A DNA stretch of 45,443 nt. Origin: an uncultured bacterium (GTDB taxonomy: Bacteria; Bacteroidota; Bacteroidia; Bacteroidales; CAIWKO01). A model generated the notes under the pieces. That model had not been told where the DNA came from. It made no database searches and saw nothing but the letters and a program-made list of their open reading frames with translations. Both the position numbers and the translations under genes were made by a program. Where the stretch lies: NCBI GenBank assembly GCA_903862465.1, contig CAIOYH010000029.1, positions 1 through 45,443 on the forward strand, given 5' to 3'. Shown here one piece after another: positions 1-9,206 of this stretch. Each line of letters starts with the position of its first letter. The first letter of the stretch is position 1.

Positions 1-142
1 CCGAGCGGAGTCGACCGGTCACCGAGCGGAGTCGACCGGTCGCCGAGCGGAGTCGACCGGTCACCGAGCGGAGTCGACCGGTCGCCGAGCGGAGTCGACC
101 GGTCGCCGAGCGGAGTCGACCGGTCGCCGAGCGGAGTCGAGG
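1..142. repeat. 21-bp tandem array, 7 units
   Basis: Units begin with CCGAGCGGAGTCGA at 1, 22, 43, 64, 85, 106 and 127, so the period is exactly 21 bp. Each complete unit ends in the 8-bp palindrome GACCGGTC followed by a single A or G. The last unit is cut short and runs into GGTG. The array touches the window edge, so it may continue upstream. The same CGAGCGGAGTCGA core appears as an inverted pair at the other end of the window (45345-45412). No coding sense is apparent. Confidence 0.95.
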
Positions 143-289
143 TGAGGAATAGCAGCGAAAAGCCCGACCCTCAAATAAAAATAAAGGTTAAATAATCGAA
201 ATCATTACATCGTATTGAATAATTATTTGTAATTTAGCCAAAGTTTTCTCAGTCATGGTTTTTTCAATTATAAACAAAGGAGGTCTTTT
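143..289. other. Upstream region of the first secreted protein gene
   Basis: This AT-rich leader contains AAAGCCCGACCC, a short dispersed sequence that recurs near 30434. A strong Shine-Dalgarno-like AAAGGAGG lies at 276-283, six bases before the ATG at 290. Such a site is unusual here, because most other genes in the window lack one. No exact TAnnTTTG box is visible. Confidence 0.6.
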
Positions 290-2167
290 ATGAAGAAGTT
301 TATTACGCTTATAGTCATTTTGAGTTGCGTGCTCTGTGTTTCGCACAGCTTCGCGCAAAAAAGCACCAATTATGTGGTGCTCACCACGGTCAGCTCATCC
401 GATCCTTACTATCAGGCAGCGCAAACCTTAGCCACCTATCGGGGCGCGACCATAGTGCATTTCAGCGCCGATTCCATTGCCGATTTGATACCCACCCTCA
501 CCGCTATGGCGCCGCGCTATGTTGCCGTCGTGCTCAAACCCATTCAGCTCGACATCAATTTCGTCCGCCGATTCTTGGTCATGTCCACCAATCTCGATGC
601 CGACCCCTTCAGCGATTTCTCTTACGGCTACATCACAGGCGCGACGGCTCAGGATGCGCTCAACTTCGTCAACAAAATCATCTATGCAGAGACGCATGCC
701 ATACAAAACTATCCGCTCAATGTGGGCGGCTATTCCGCGTCGTCGCTTAACTTTGTCTATCCCGGCTCGGGCGATTACAAGAAATATCTCAACCCGCCCG
801 TGTCAAACAACATCTATATGGAAACCAACGACTCGGGCATCGGGCACGATTTCTTTGTTGCCAACACGAGCTATATGCTCGACAACAAATTGCTCGACAT
901 AGGGCACAATGGTGATGCCCACATGCTGTGGCTCTTTGCCGATGGCAATGCCACCACCAATCCGCCCCCGTGGATATATGACAGCACCAAGATAGAAGAC
1001 ACCGCTTATGCGCGCGTCGGACTGACGAGCTTCGACATAGGCGCCCTAAACCTCTATCCCGCCGTAGCCTTCAACGGGGCATGCCATTCGGGCGAACCCA
1101 AACGCGTGATGATAGAAAGCGACATCGAGGCCACCTTTGGCGACACCCAAGGCTTGATAAAGTTCTACACCATGAGCGACACCTTTTCTTTTTGTTTATC
1201 CATATTGAAGACGGGCATCACGGGCTATTTTGCTCCCTGCGGAGCCAACAATGCCAACGACCAAGGCGAGGAAGTCTATAACGCTTTCCTATTCAACGAG
1301 CCGTTAGGCGATGTGCAAAAACGCACGATTGATGGGGTGGTGATGGGCTGTTTGGGCAACCGACCCAATTTGAAGATATTCCACGAAGGCGGCTCTATTT
1401 ACGATGCTGACATATTGTCGTCGGGCACGTTTAACCCTGCCAATTGGTCGGGCGCGTCAAGCATGTTGGGTGGCAAAGCCAACCGTATCTATTACGGCGA
1501 CCCGATGTATAACCCCTACAAGTATGACCATTCCGACTCCTTAAACATCACCAAGACCGTGATTGATTCCATCAAACCCACCACCTTTGATGTGCATCTG
1601 ACTTACAAGAAACCCGACGTGTCGGTAGCCTATTTCCCCGTGTGGGATAAGTTTCATTTTGGCGACACACGCATTTATGCGCCCGTCGAGTTGCCTGCCT
1701 TCTGTGGCGCGATAAACAATTTCGCCGTGGTGGATTCTTCTGCGCCTTATCATTTAGTGATACATGCCGTGGAGCAGTTTGATGGTAAAACCATTTTGCA
1801 CATCGAGGTGGATATCCCCAACGATATGTATGCTGCGATTAATTATGACATCCGCTTCCGCATCACCTACACCCCTTCGGGCATAGCGCCTATCGCCGAC
1901 CCTGCTTTTTCGATGTTTGAGGTCTTCCCCAATCCATCAACGGGCGATGCCGCCGTCAGCTTTAGTTTAAATCATGCGTCTGATGTCAGCCTAAATCTCT
2001 ATGATATCACGGGCAGATTAGTGCGCAACCTCTTCAGTGGCTTGCAACAAAGAGGCACCCACACTATAGATGTTTCGATGGATAATACGTTGATGAGCGG
2101 TATCTATTTCATTCGCTTAGAAACTGAGACCTATCAAGCAACAAAAAAGTGGGTGTTGATGCGATAA
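290..2167 (+). CDS. Secreted T9SS substrate, candidate clan CD (gingipain/caspase-like) cysteine peptidase
   Basis: The 625-aa product starts with a signal peptide (residues 1-22, ending SFAQ) and ends with a T9SS type A sorting domain (about 545-625; FPNPSTGDA near its start, GIYFIRLETE and KKWVLMR at its end), so it should cross the outer membrane. The middle contains GHNGD with His206 and FNGACHSG with Cys265. This resembles the His-Gly and Ala-Cys pair of clan CD peptidases such as gingipains, with a somewhat longer gap between the two residues. The N-terminal part (about 28-130) resembles a conserved region I recall from uncharacterised secreted proteins, but I cannot name it. The start is fixed by AAAGGAGG just upstream. 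The peptidase role is inference; the secretion route is well supported. It is encoded alone, convergent with the next gene. Confidence 0.6.
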   Translation: MKKFITLIVILSCVLCVSHSFAQKSTNYVVLTTVSSSDPYYQAAQTLATYRGATIVHFSADSIADLIPTLTAMAPRYVAVVLKPIQLDINFVRRFLVMSTNLDADPFSDFSYGYITGATAQDALNFVNKIIYAETHAIQNYPLNVGGYSASSLNFVYPGSGDYKKYLNPPVSNNIYMETNDSGIGHDFFVANTSYMLDNKLLDIGHNGDAHMLWLFADGNATTNPPPWIYDSTKIEDTAYARVGLTSFDIGALNLYPAVAFNGACHSGEPKRVMIESDIEATFGDTQGLIKFYTMSDTFSFCLSILKTGITGYFAPCGANNANDQGEEVYNAFLFNEPLGDVQKRTIDGVVMGCLGNRPNLKIFHEGGSIYDADILSSGTFNPANWSGASSMLGGKANRIYYGDPMYNPYKYDHSDSLNITKTVIDSIKPTTFDVHLTYKKPDVSVAYFPVWDKFHFGDTRIYAPVELPAFCGAINNFAVVDSSAPYHLVIHAVEQFDGKTILHIEVDIPNDMYAAINYDIRFRITYTPSGIAPIADPAFSMFEVFPNPSTGDAAVSFSLNHASDVSLNLYDITGRLVRNLFSGLQQRGTHTIDVSMDNTLMSGIYFIRLETETYQATKKWVLMR

Positions 2168-2218
2168 CATAGCACCCTACACCCACTTCGGAAACCCCTC
2201 TTCAGGAGCTAAAGCCGT

Positions 2219-4960
2219 TTAGTTGATTTTTATAAACTTATGCGTTGTGGTATTTTTATCTGTGATGATGTTGATAAAATAAATCCCCGTGCGCAAAGCA
2301 TCCACAGCAATGTGCATGTCAGATACATGATTAGCGGATGTGGTCTGTAGTTTTTGTCCAAGCGCATCAAATATCTCTACGGAAGTCATCGGATTGGATG
2401 AAGTAACTCGGATGCTGCTGCCATTACTTGGGTTAGGATATATCGCAGTTTGATCCTTTGCAGCAATTTCTTTCACCGATACGGGGTTTAGAATATGCGT
2501 GCTTGTAGTATTGGTGATGATAGGCGTGTTATAATCAAAGAAGATATAAGCTTTGTTGAGGATGCTATCGCCCAAAACACAAGAGCTTATCGGTTTGATG
2601 GTATATTTTACAAAACCATGGCTCAATGCTTGGTTGGTACTGCTGTCGGGCAGGTTGATGTTATAGAAACGGAACCATACTTCTTTATCATAGAAATTAA
2701 CCGTAACGGGATGACTCGAGCTTATGAGTTTAAAGGTACTCAAATTTAGTTTTTGGCTGATACTATCGGTAACAATAACGGTGAAGGCGGTGTCGGTGCC
2801 TGTATTTTGGAAGTTCACGATATATTCCAACACATCGCCATTGGCAATAAAGGATGGTGGTATGTTTCCTTTGGGATATACTTCTTTTTCGTTGGGATCA
2901 TAAGAGGCTGAGATAACCCGATGAACGGTGTCGCTATTGTTCGCGGGAGTAAGGTCGCTCACATCAGGAGCAGAGGCGCTTGCAACCACATTGCTGCCGA
3001 TGGTGGCAAGCAGGTCAACGGCGTATTCAACCACATAACTAATCTGCTGCGTGGGATTGAGGTTGTAGGCAAGCGTAGCGGCATTGCCCGTGATATTTGT
3101 AGCCGCAGGTATGCACGAACTGATGGTGATGTTGGGATGATTTAGCAACACATTCATGCTGCCCGACTTGGTGGTGGTGCCCACATTCTTTAGGGTAACA
3201 TGTGCGATGCCCGTGAATCCGGGTCTAAATGCACCTGTAACCAAATCTATCACCAAATCATTTTGATTGGGAATAGGCTGAAAGGCAAAGTTGTTTAGGG
3301 AATCAATTTGATTGTTGAGGGCAGCAAAGGTCGAGGTGTAGGAAATAGGTGTGTAGGTATAATATAAAGGTGCATCGGTGATGGTGCTCACATACGTGCC
3401 TTTATCAACGCCCACCTGATACAGTCCGTTCACCACGGTGGTGATAGCGTTGCCAGCTTTAGTCAAGGTTAGTTTAGCAGGGCAATAGCTATCGGTGCCA
3501 TCATAGAGGGTGTTAGCATTAAAATCATAAAAAGTTTTCCCCGTAATCATATTGGCGCTATCCGTGAATTGCGCCACATAATTCGCGGAATTCGTTTGCA
3601 AAGTTGATAGCACATGTCCACCAAAAGCTGCGATGCTGCCCACATTCCCTGTTAGGAAAACACGCGAATTGTTGCACGCCATATTTTGCGTATTGAGTGT
3701 GGCAAAATCGAAGCTGTATGCGGCACCTTTTAGCGCATTGCCGTCCAGGTCTGTTTCCAACAGATAGCATATACAACTATAGGTATGCGATGGGGAAAGT
3801 GAAGTAGCGTATGTCAGATGCAAGGTGTCGAACTGATTGCTTGGGAAGTAAGGACTCGTATATCCTGTAAGGTAGATACGATTATTGTTTTTGGTGGCAC
3901 AATAGAAATGGGATTCGTAGGTGCCGTATTTCTTTGCCCACAGAAAACTGCCTGCATTGTTTATTTTAGAGATATAGGTGGAGTAGGTGGTTGATGAGAG
4001 TGTGGTGCCCATAGTGGTTGAGCCGTTGAAGCAGCCAAAAAGAAGCACATCATTGTGGTCTGTCAGCACTTCGGTGCGCCACCATGATGAACTTTCGAGC
4101 ATCTTAGCCCAAACAAAACTTCCCGCAGCGTTGGCTTTCACGATAAAATCCTGTGGAGATGAGGTAAGCGTGGAGAGTGTTCCTGCACCTCCAAGGTTTA
4201 GCGTTCCTCTAAATTCACCTGCGATAAAAATATCTTCATTATCAGCCATGGCGATGCTCAGATTCATGTGCAAAGGACTTCCGCCGAGCACGGTGGCGTG
4301 TAGCCAATTCCCGTTATCATCAATCATTGCATAAAAAAGGTTGCCCGTAGTGGGCGAAATAGTGGAACTCCCGACGGTTTGAGGGCTTACCCCTGAAAAA
4401 GGAGCACTGACTGCAATACGATTCGTGCCATTTCCTGTAATCCTTATCATGTCTGAGTTTGAATTGGATGTGCTTAGAGCTATTTTCACTGAGTTGCTCC
4501 ACAGAACATTCCCGCTCGGGTCATATTTTACAATAAAAAAGGCGACTCCGCTTGAAAGACTAATAGGATGTGGGTAGCAGTTTAAGGTTGTGGCGTTGAG
4601 GGAATCGCCGAAAATACCTACAGCATAAATATTTGATTGCTGATCCGTGTATAAACCACAAACGAAGGCATAAGTGCCACTACTGAGACTTTTTGCCCAT
4701 ACCACAGAATCGTTGTCATCGCGTTTTACAATAATGGAACTGATAGTACCATTCGATGTAAAAGTTGTGCCACCAACGATTATCGAAGTTGTGTAAGTAG
4801 TGGAATTTATTACATTGTGCATATTGTCGGTGGCAATGCGGCTCTGGAAGCCTGTGTTGGAGTTGCCTGTTTTATTGGTGTAAGCACTAATAAAGTTCTG
4901 CGTGTTGGCATAATAACCGAAACACAAAACAGTCAAAAGGGTAAAGATTATTTTTTTCAT
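2219..4960 (-). CDS. Large secreted beta-propeller protein with T9SS type A sorting domain
   Basis: The product has 913 aa. Residues 1-20 form a signal peptide. Residues of about 25-470 hold repeated blades of the SBBP type, with recurring phrases such as FIVKYDPSGNVLW and WAKMLESS. About 475-560 looks like an SdrD-B/carboxypeptidase-regulatory-like fold (GKTFYDFNANTLYDG). About 690-825 matches the Bacteroidota DUF11-like/DUF7619 domain (SYDPNEKEVYPKG, FQNTGTDTAF). The last 80 residues are a type A sorting domain (YPNPSNGSS, GIYFINIIT). It is most likely a surface-anchored or released adhesin-like protein; no enzyme motif is seen. It lies 96 bp downstream of the C1q-like gene on the same strand, and the gap holds either a terminator or an ECF-type promoter. 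Confidence 0.8.
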   Translation of the reverse strand: MKKIIFTLLTVLCFGYYANTQNFISAYTNKTGNSNTGFQSRIATDNMHNVINSTTYTTSIIVGGTTFTSNGTISSIIVKRDDNDSVVWAKSLSSGTYAFVCGLYTDQQSNIYAVGIFGDSLNATTLNCYPHPISLSSGVAFFIVKYDPSGNVLWSNSVKIALSTSNSNSDMIRITGNGTNRIAVSAPFSGVSPQTVGSSTISPTTGNLFYAMIDDNGNWLHATVLGGSPLHMNLSIAMADNEDIFIAGEFRGTLNLGGAGTLSTLTSSPQDFIVKANAAGSFVWAKMLESSSWWRTEVLTDHNDVLLFGCFNGSTTMGTTLSSTTYSTYISKINNAGSFLWAKKYGTYESHFYCATKNNNRIYLTGYTSPYFPSNQFDTLHLTYATSLSPSHTYSCICYLLETDLDGNALKGAAYSFDFATLNTQNMACNNSRVFLTGNVGSIAAFGGHVLSTLQTNSANYVAQFTDSANMITGKTFYDFNANTLYDGTDSYCPAKLTLTKAGNAITTVVNGLYQVGVDKGTYVSTITDAPLYYTYTPISYTSTFAALNNQIDSLNNFAFQPIPNQNDLVIDLVTGAFRPGFTGIAHVTLKNVGTTTKSGSMNVLLNHPNITISSCIPAATNITGNAATLAYNLNPTQQISYVVEYAVDLLATIGSNVVASASAPDVSDLTPANNSDTVHRVISASYDPNEKEVYPKGNIPPSFIANGDVLEYIVNFQNTGTDTAFTVIVTDSISQKLNLSTFKLISSSHPVTVNFYDKEVWFRFYNINLPDSSTNQALSHGFVKYTIKPISSCVLGDSILNKAYIFFDYNTPIITNTTSTHILNPVSVKEIAAKDQTAIYPNPSNGSSIRVTSSNPMTSVEIFDALGQKLQTTSANHVSDMHIAVDALRTGIYFINIITDKNTTTHKFIKIN

Positions 4961-4995
4961 ATTGCTATATATTTATGGAATTACATTTTATATAT

Positions 4996-5022
4996 AACAA
5001 CAAAAACAGGCAAAAGGTTGCC
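4996..5022 (-). promoter_or_regulatory. Possible ECF-type promoter, or Rho-independent terminator of the C1q-like gene
   Basis: Read on the minus strand, GCAACCTTTTG (5021-5011) is identical over 11 bp to the sequence upstream of the ECF sigma gene (26958-26948). It is followed after 17 bases by GTT (4998-4996), where the sigma gene has GTC. The same bases also fold as GGCAA-CCTT-TTGCC (5022-5009) followed by TGTTTTTGTT, which is a plausible weak terminator for the C1q-like gene. Both readings are possible; the sequence alone does not decide. Confidence 0.35.
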
Positions 5023-5056
5023 TCAGTGTATAAATATTCCTATTAATTTCAGGAAG

Positions 5057-5575
5057 TTAATAAACTTTGTAGCCAAAGAAATGCGAATCGCCAACATAAC
5101 CGCCAATGGTTGTGTTTCCGCCATAAGCAGCATTAGCTCTCACTTTGACAGTATCACCTACCATAAGATTCATGAGTGCAGACGTAGAAGTGAAAGCGGC
5201 TCCCTGCATTGTTGAGCTTATCTCCGTCCAAGATTCCACATCTTCATTTGAATTGGAGTTCTTAATGATTTTAAAACCAACCGTACTTGGTTTGTCGGCA
5301 GTGTACCAAATCAATTGTACATGAAAATAATACCATCCGGCAAAGGGAGCTATATAATATCCTGTCTTCTTATCGTAAGCGTTGGCGGTATTGACAAACA
5401 CCGAATCAAAAGCCACTTCGGTTAAGCCGCTCACAGGTAGGTTGTGCGCCATAAGTTGTGCTTTAAATACAGCCGGCTCCGTGGAGGTAGGCTGTGGACT
5501 CAAACTTTGAGGCGCTTGTGCAATCGAAAATGATGTTACGAACAACAGTACGATTAATAAATAGATTCTTTTCAT
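5057..5575 (-). CDS. Secreted C1q-like domain protein
   Basis: The 172-aa product begins with a signal peptide (MKRIYLLIVLLFVTSFSIAQ). I chose this start, not an in-frame ATG 66 bases upstream, because it puts the signal peptide at the N-terminus. The remainder fits the C1q/TNF-like jelly roll: TGYYIAPFAGWYYFHV matches the family's central strand pair with its APxAGxYxF pattern, VGDTVKVRA matches the LxxGDxVxV strand, and the protein ends SHFFGYKVY like the family's C-terminal SxFxGF. C1q domains usually trimerise and bind ligands. No sorting domain is present, so it probably stays in the periplasm or leaves by another route. It lies upstream of the propeller gene in the same orientation. Confidence 0.7.
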   Translation of the reverse strand: MKRIYLLIVLLFVTSFSIAQAPQSLSPQPTSTEPAVFKAQLMAHNLPVSGLTEVAFDSVFVNTANAYDKKTGYYIAPFAGWYYFHVQLIWYTADKPSTVGFKIIKNSNSNEDVESWTEISSTMQGAAFTSTSALMNLMVGDTVKVRANAAYGGNTTIGGYVGDSHFFGYKVY

Positions 5576-5704
5576 CTTTTTCGATTTAAGGTTTATATAA
5601 AGAACTAGGACAAGAATATTGCGCAGAAATAAAATCTCCACAATGATTCTTTACAAATGTAGAAAATAAAAACCAAACCCAAGCAAATTATTTACAGAAG
5701 AGCT

Positions 5705-6796
5705 TTAATCTGCAATAAATTCAAATCTTTGATTTCGCAATTTAGGTTCAAAGCCCGCTTCTTTGATGGCAACAATCATTTCATCCGGCGTAATTTTAAA
5801 GTTAGCTCCGGCTTTACTGACCACATTCTCTTCTATCATCACCGAACCAAAATCATTGGCACCGGCATGCAAACAAATTTGCGCCACAGGCACGCCAACC
5901 GTCAACCAAGATGGTTGGATATTCGCAATATTGTGCAAAACGATACGGCTGATAGCGATAAAGCGGATGTAATCTTGCGCTAATATCGAATTCTCTACAC
6001 CCCATTTCCGTTGTAGATTCGTGTCGTGATGCTGAAAGGGCCATGGGATGAATGAAACAAAACCTAAACTAGTGGTAGGTTTCTCATCTTGCACCTGACG
6101 TATGGAAATCAAATGATCAATGCGTTCTTCGAGCGTTTCAATATGCCCCATCATCATGGTTGCCGAAGTGGAAATGTGTAATTGATGCGCGGCACGCATA
6201 ACATCGAGCCATTCAACAGCGGAACATTTAGCAGGCGAAATCAATTGACGAACTCTATCGGAAAGAATTTCCGCACCGGCTCCTGGCAAACTATCCAAAT
6301 CCGACTGTGTAAGCGCTATTAATATCTCCGAATACGTCTGTTTTTCCTTCTTTGATAAATAAGCAACTTCCGGGGGACCTAGGGCATGAAGTTTCACCGT
6401 AGGGTAGAGAGATTTTAACTTCGAAAATAGCGAGGTGTAGAAATCTAATCCTAAATCGGGATGCATGCCGCCTTGCAACAAGAGTTGCGAACCACCCATG
6501 CCAATCATCTCATCTATTTTCTGAATATATTCTTCCGTGGATGTGATATAGGCATCAGCATGCGTCTTGATGGTGCAAAAGTTGCAGAAAGAGCATTGCG
6601 AAACACAAATGTTGGTGATATTTACATTACGGTCAATAATCCACGTAACAATATTATTGGGATGAAGCTTCTTGCGGATTTGATTTGCAGTATAAATCAG
6701 TTCGGGCAAAGACGCATTATTATATAGGTATAGTGCTTCTTCCTTAGAAATAGGCTGTAATAATGATGCTTTGTATAAAATATCTCCGATTTTCAT
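5705..6796 (-). CDS. mqnC: Cyclic dehypoxanthinyl futalosine synthase (MqnC)
   Basis: This 363-aa radical SAM enzyme carries the cluster motif CxxxCxxC at Cys64, Cys68 and Cys71 (CVSQCSFC). The downstream sequence GANDFGSVMIEENVV is typical of MqnC, whereas the sister enzyme MqnE reads differently at this place. MqnC cyclises dehypoxanthine futalosine in the futalosine route to menaquinone, in the cytoplasm. The length is usual for the family. Other mqn genes are absent from the window, as is common in Bacteroidota, where the pathway is scattered. It is on the same strand as the YqeY-like gene and ftsZ, 66 bp downstream of the former; shared transcription is possible but not shown. Confidence 0.92.
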   Translation of the reverse strand: MKIGDILYKASLLQPISKEEALYLYNNASLPELIYTANQIRKKLHPNNIVTWIIDRNVNITNICVSQCSFCNFCTIKTHADAYITSTEEYIQKIDEMIGMGGSQLLLQGGMHPDLGLDFYTSLFSKLKSLYPTVKLHALGPPEVAYLSKKEKQTYSEILIALTQSDLDSLPGAGAEILSDRVRQLISPAKCSAVEWLDVMRAAHQLHISTSATMMMGHIETLEERIDHLISIRQVQDEKPTTSLGFVSFIPWPFQHHDTNLQRKWGVENSILAQDYIRFIAISRIVLHNIANIQPSWLTVGVPVAQICLHAGANDFGSVMIEENVVSKAGANFKITPDEMIVAIKEAGFEPKLRNQRFEFIAD

Positions 6797-6862
6797 AACA
6801 TGAAACTACCTAGTTTAAAAGAGAAATGGAGATGAAAGGAGATTACCCAAGTGACTAGAAAA

Positions 6863-7315
6863 TCAAATGCCAAGCAATTGCTTCACCTTTTCGGAGATAG
6901 CTTTGTTATCTGCCTTGCCCGCTAATTTCTTTGCAGCAAGACCCATAACTTTTCCCATATCCTTGACGGAAGTGGCGCCTGTTTCAGCGATGACACCTTT
7001 AATTATACTAGTCAATTCTTCATCGCTCATTTGTTCGGGCAAATAATGTTGAATAATATCTGCCTGAAACAATTCGACATCGGCTAATTCTTGTCTTCCT
7101 TTGGCACTATAAATCTCCGCCGTTTCTCGACGTTGCTTCACCAAGCGTTGCAGAATTTTGATTTCAGCATCTTCATCCACGGCACCATCGCCACCTTTTT
7201 CAGATTTAGCTAGTAGCAAAGCAGATTTAATGGCACGTAAGGCTTCAAGCTTATCTTTATCTCTAGCAAGCATTGCTTGCTTGATGTTGTCGTTTATTTT
7301 TAGTTCTAAGCTCAT
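6863..7315 (-). CDS. GatB/YqeY domain-containing protein
   Basis: The 150-aa product matches the YqeY family throughout: the N-terminal helical part has LEALRAIKSALLLAKSEK, and the C-terminal half has DIIQHYLPEQMSDEEL and TSVKDMGKVMGLAAKK. The fold resembles the tail of the GatB subunit of the tRNA amidotransferase, but the stand-alone protein has no settled function. It starts six bases after the ftsZ stop codon, so the two are almost certainly co-transcribed. ftsZ followed by this gene is a conserved pair in Bacteroidota. Confidence 0.92.
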   Translation of the reverse strand: MSLELKINDNIKQAMLARDKDKLEALRAIKSALLLAKSEKGGDGAVDEDAEIKILQRLVKQRRETAEIYSAKGRQELADVELFQADIIQHYLPEQMSDEELTSIIKGVIAETGATSVKDMGKVMGLAAKKLAGKADNKAISEKVKQLLGI

Positions 7316-7321
7316 GATAGT

Positions 7322-8935
7322 TTAGTCAACATTATCGTGTAAAAAAGAATTAGGCTTTATTTCATTTTTCTTTTCATCATCATTGCCCATAGAAAGTTTT
7401 GAGATTTCTGATTCCGAAGAAGGCGTTGTGTTGAGCAAAATAACATTGCGACGGATATAAGCAGGTTCTTTTTCCAATTCATTTAATCCACCGGGGTGAT
7501 TGAATTTTTGGCTCATTTCCTTTAAGCGAAGTTTCCGTTCACGATCTTTAAGCGCCATGGTTTCGCTTTCGATAGAAACAGGAGGCGTTGCAACTTCATT
7601 CGTAACGACAATAGGGGGAGTGACGGGCTCATTGTGAATCGGTTCATTGTGAGCAGGCTCTTCGTTGACTGTAGATTTCTTGAATATGAACATTTCCGTA
7701 GGAGAAGACATATCATGGAATTCCATTTTTATTTCATTTGTGGGTTGTTCGGAAATAAAGTTTTGATTGTTGGAGGAAGTATTATCTTCTTGTTGAACAA
7801 AAACATCCTGAACATCGTGCTTCTTCTCTTCAAACTTGAAATCCCTGATAACTATTTTCATTTCTTCCTCAACAACAGGGGGCTTAATTGGCTCGGGGGC
7901 GACAGCTTTAACTTCATCAAGACTAACAACAATCTTTTCGATTTCTTTGGTAGGCGAATATTCGAGGTTTTTTTCAGCAGCAAATCCTGTAGCAATTAAG
8001 GTAACACTGATTTTAGCACCTAAGGCTTCATCATTGCCATTTCCCCAAATGATTTCAGCAGTAGAACCGGCTGCTTGTTGAATATAATCGGTGATTTCCG
8101 ACACTTCATCCATAGAGATTTCTTCGGAACCCGACGAAATATACAATAAGATATTTTGCGCTCCGGTGATATCGCTATCATCCAACAAAGGCGACGACAA
8201 CGCCAATTCAACGGCTTTGATGGCGCGGTTTTCTCCTTCTGCCAAACCGGTGCCCATGATGGCAGCACCGCTATCGCGCATCACCGTGTTGACATCATTA
8301 AAGTCAACATTGATATAACCCGTAACCGTGATGATTTCAGCAATGCCTTTGGCAGCAATGGTCAGGATGTTATCGGCTTTTTCGAAGGCTTCGGAAAGCT
8401 TCAAATCGCCATGAAGTTGACGCAATTTGTCATTACAAATTATCAAAAGCGTGTCAACATATTTACGCAATTCTTCCAAACCTTGTTCGGCTTGTTGTTT
8501 TCTCTTTCTGCCTTCAAAAGAAAACGGAAGCGTTACGATACCCACCGTAAGTATGCCCATTTCTTTCGCAATTTGAGCAATGACGGGAGCAGCACCTGTG
8601 CCTGTTCCTCCACCCATACCGGCAGTGATGAATACCATTTTAGTGTTTTGCTGCAATATTTCTTTGATGTCGTCAATAGTTTCGAGGGCGGCTTTTCTAC
8701 CTGTTTCGGGAATGGAACCTGCGCCCATGCCATTCGTAAGTAAGGCACCAAGTTTGATTTTGACAGGAATTGGGCTAGTCTCTAAGGCTTGTTGATCGGT
8801 GTTTGAAATGATAAAATCAACCCCTTTTATTCCTTGGTTGTACATAAAATTGACGGCATTGCTGCCGCCACCGCCTACTCCAATTACCTTAATGATTGAA
8901 GATGAGTTTTTTGGACTGTCGAATTTTATTGCCAT
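7322..8935 (-). CDS. ftsZ: Cell division protein FtsZ
   Basis: The 537-aa tubulin homologue has the N-terminal GVGGGGSNAVN, the GTP-binding signature GGGTGTG at residues 108-114, and the synergy-loop region INVDFNDVNTVM. A long, poorly conserved linker rich in E, P, N and T (about 330-480) precedes the conserved C-terminal peptide ELEKEPAYIRR, which in this phylum is followed by a further tail. FtsZ polymerises into the division ring at midcell. In most Bacteroidota ftsA and ftsQ lie directly upstream; here the upstream side is a 1.2-kb repeat region and then an unrelated membrane protease gene. No exact TAnnTTTG box is seen just upstream; TAATTTAG (plus-strand complement near 8946-8953) is one base off. 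Confidence 0.97.
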   Translation of the reverse strand: MAIKFDSPKNSSSIIKVIGVGGGGSNAVNFMYNQGIKGVDFIISNTDQQALETSPIPVKIKLGALLTNGMGAGSIPETGRKAALETIDDIKEILQQNTKMVFITAGMGGGTGTGAAPVIAQIAKEMGILTVGIVTLPFSFEGRKRKQQAEQGLEELRKYVDTLLIICNDKLRQLHGDLKLSEAFEKADNILTIAAKGIAEIITVTGYINVDFNDVNTVMRDSGAAIMGTGLAEGENRAIKAVELALSSPLLDDSDITGAQNILLYISSGSEEISMDEVSEITDYIQQAAGSTAEIIWGNGNDEALGAKISVTLIATGFAAEKNLEYSPTKEIEKIVVSLDEVKAVAPEPIKPPVVEEEMKIVIRDFKFEEKKHDVQDVFVQQEDNTSSNNQNFISEQPTNEIKMEFHDMSSPTEMFIFKKSTVNEEPAHNEPIHNEPVTPPIVVTNEVATPPVSIESETMALKDRERKLRLKEMSQKFNHPGGLNELEKEPAYIRRNVILLNTTPSSESEISKLSMGNDDEKKNEIKPNSFLHDNVD

Positions 8936-9206
8936 ATCTTTGCTAAATTAGGGTACTAAAATAGTTTAAATTTATCAGGTGGAGTTAAGTAAAAAAAATA
9001 TTTATTAACCGCCCTTTGTTAATTCAATATTTCTTGGAAAACCAATCGCATCTTGCCCAAAATCTTTCTTCAACAAAGATATGAAAAATCTTCAATATGC
9101 ATCTAATAAATATGTAGAAATATATAAAATAAGGGAAATGGGAGGGGTTTATGTTCTGAAATATCGAAGGTAGGGATAAGCCATGGCATGTCCTACCGCG
9201 TACCAT
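8936..9206. other. AT-rich non-coding region upstream of ftsZ
   Basis: No convincing gene is present; short open frames here have no recognisable features. The stretch presumably holds the ftsZ promoter and leads into the 42-bp array. Confidence 0.6.
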
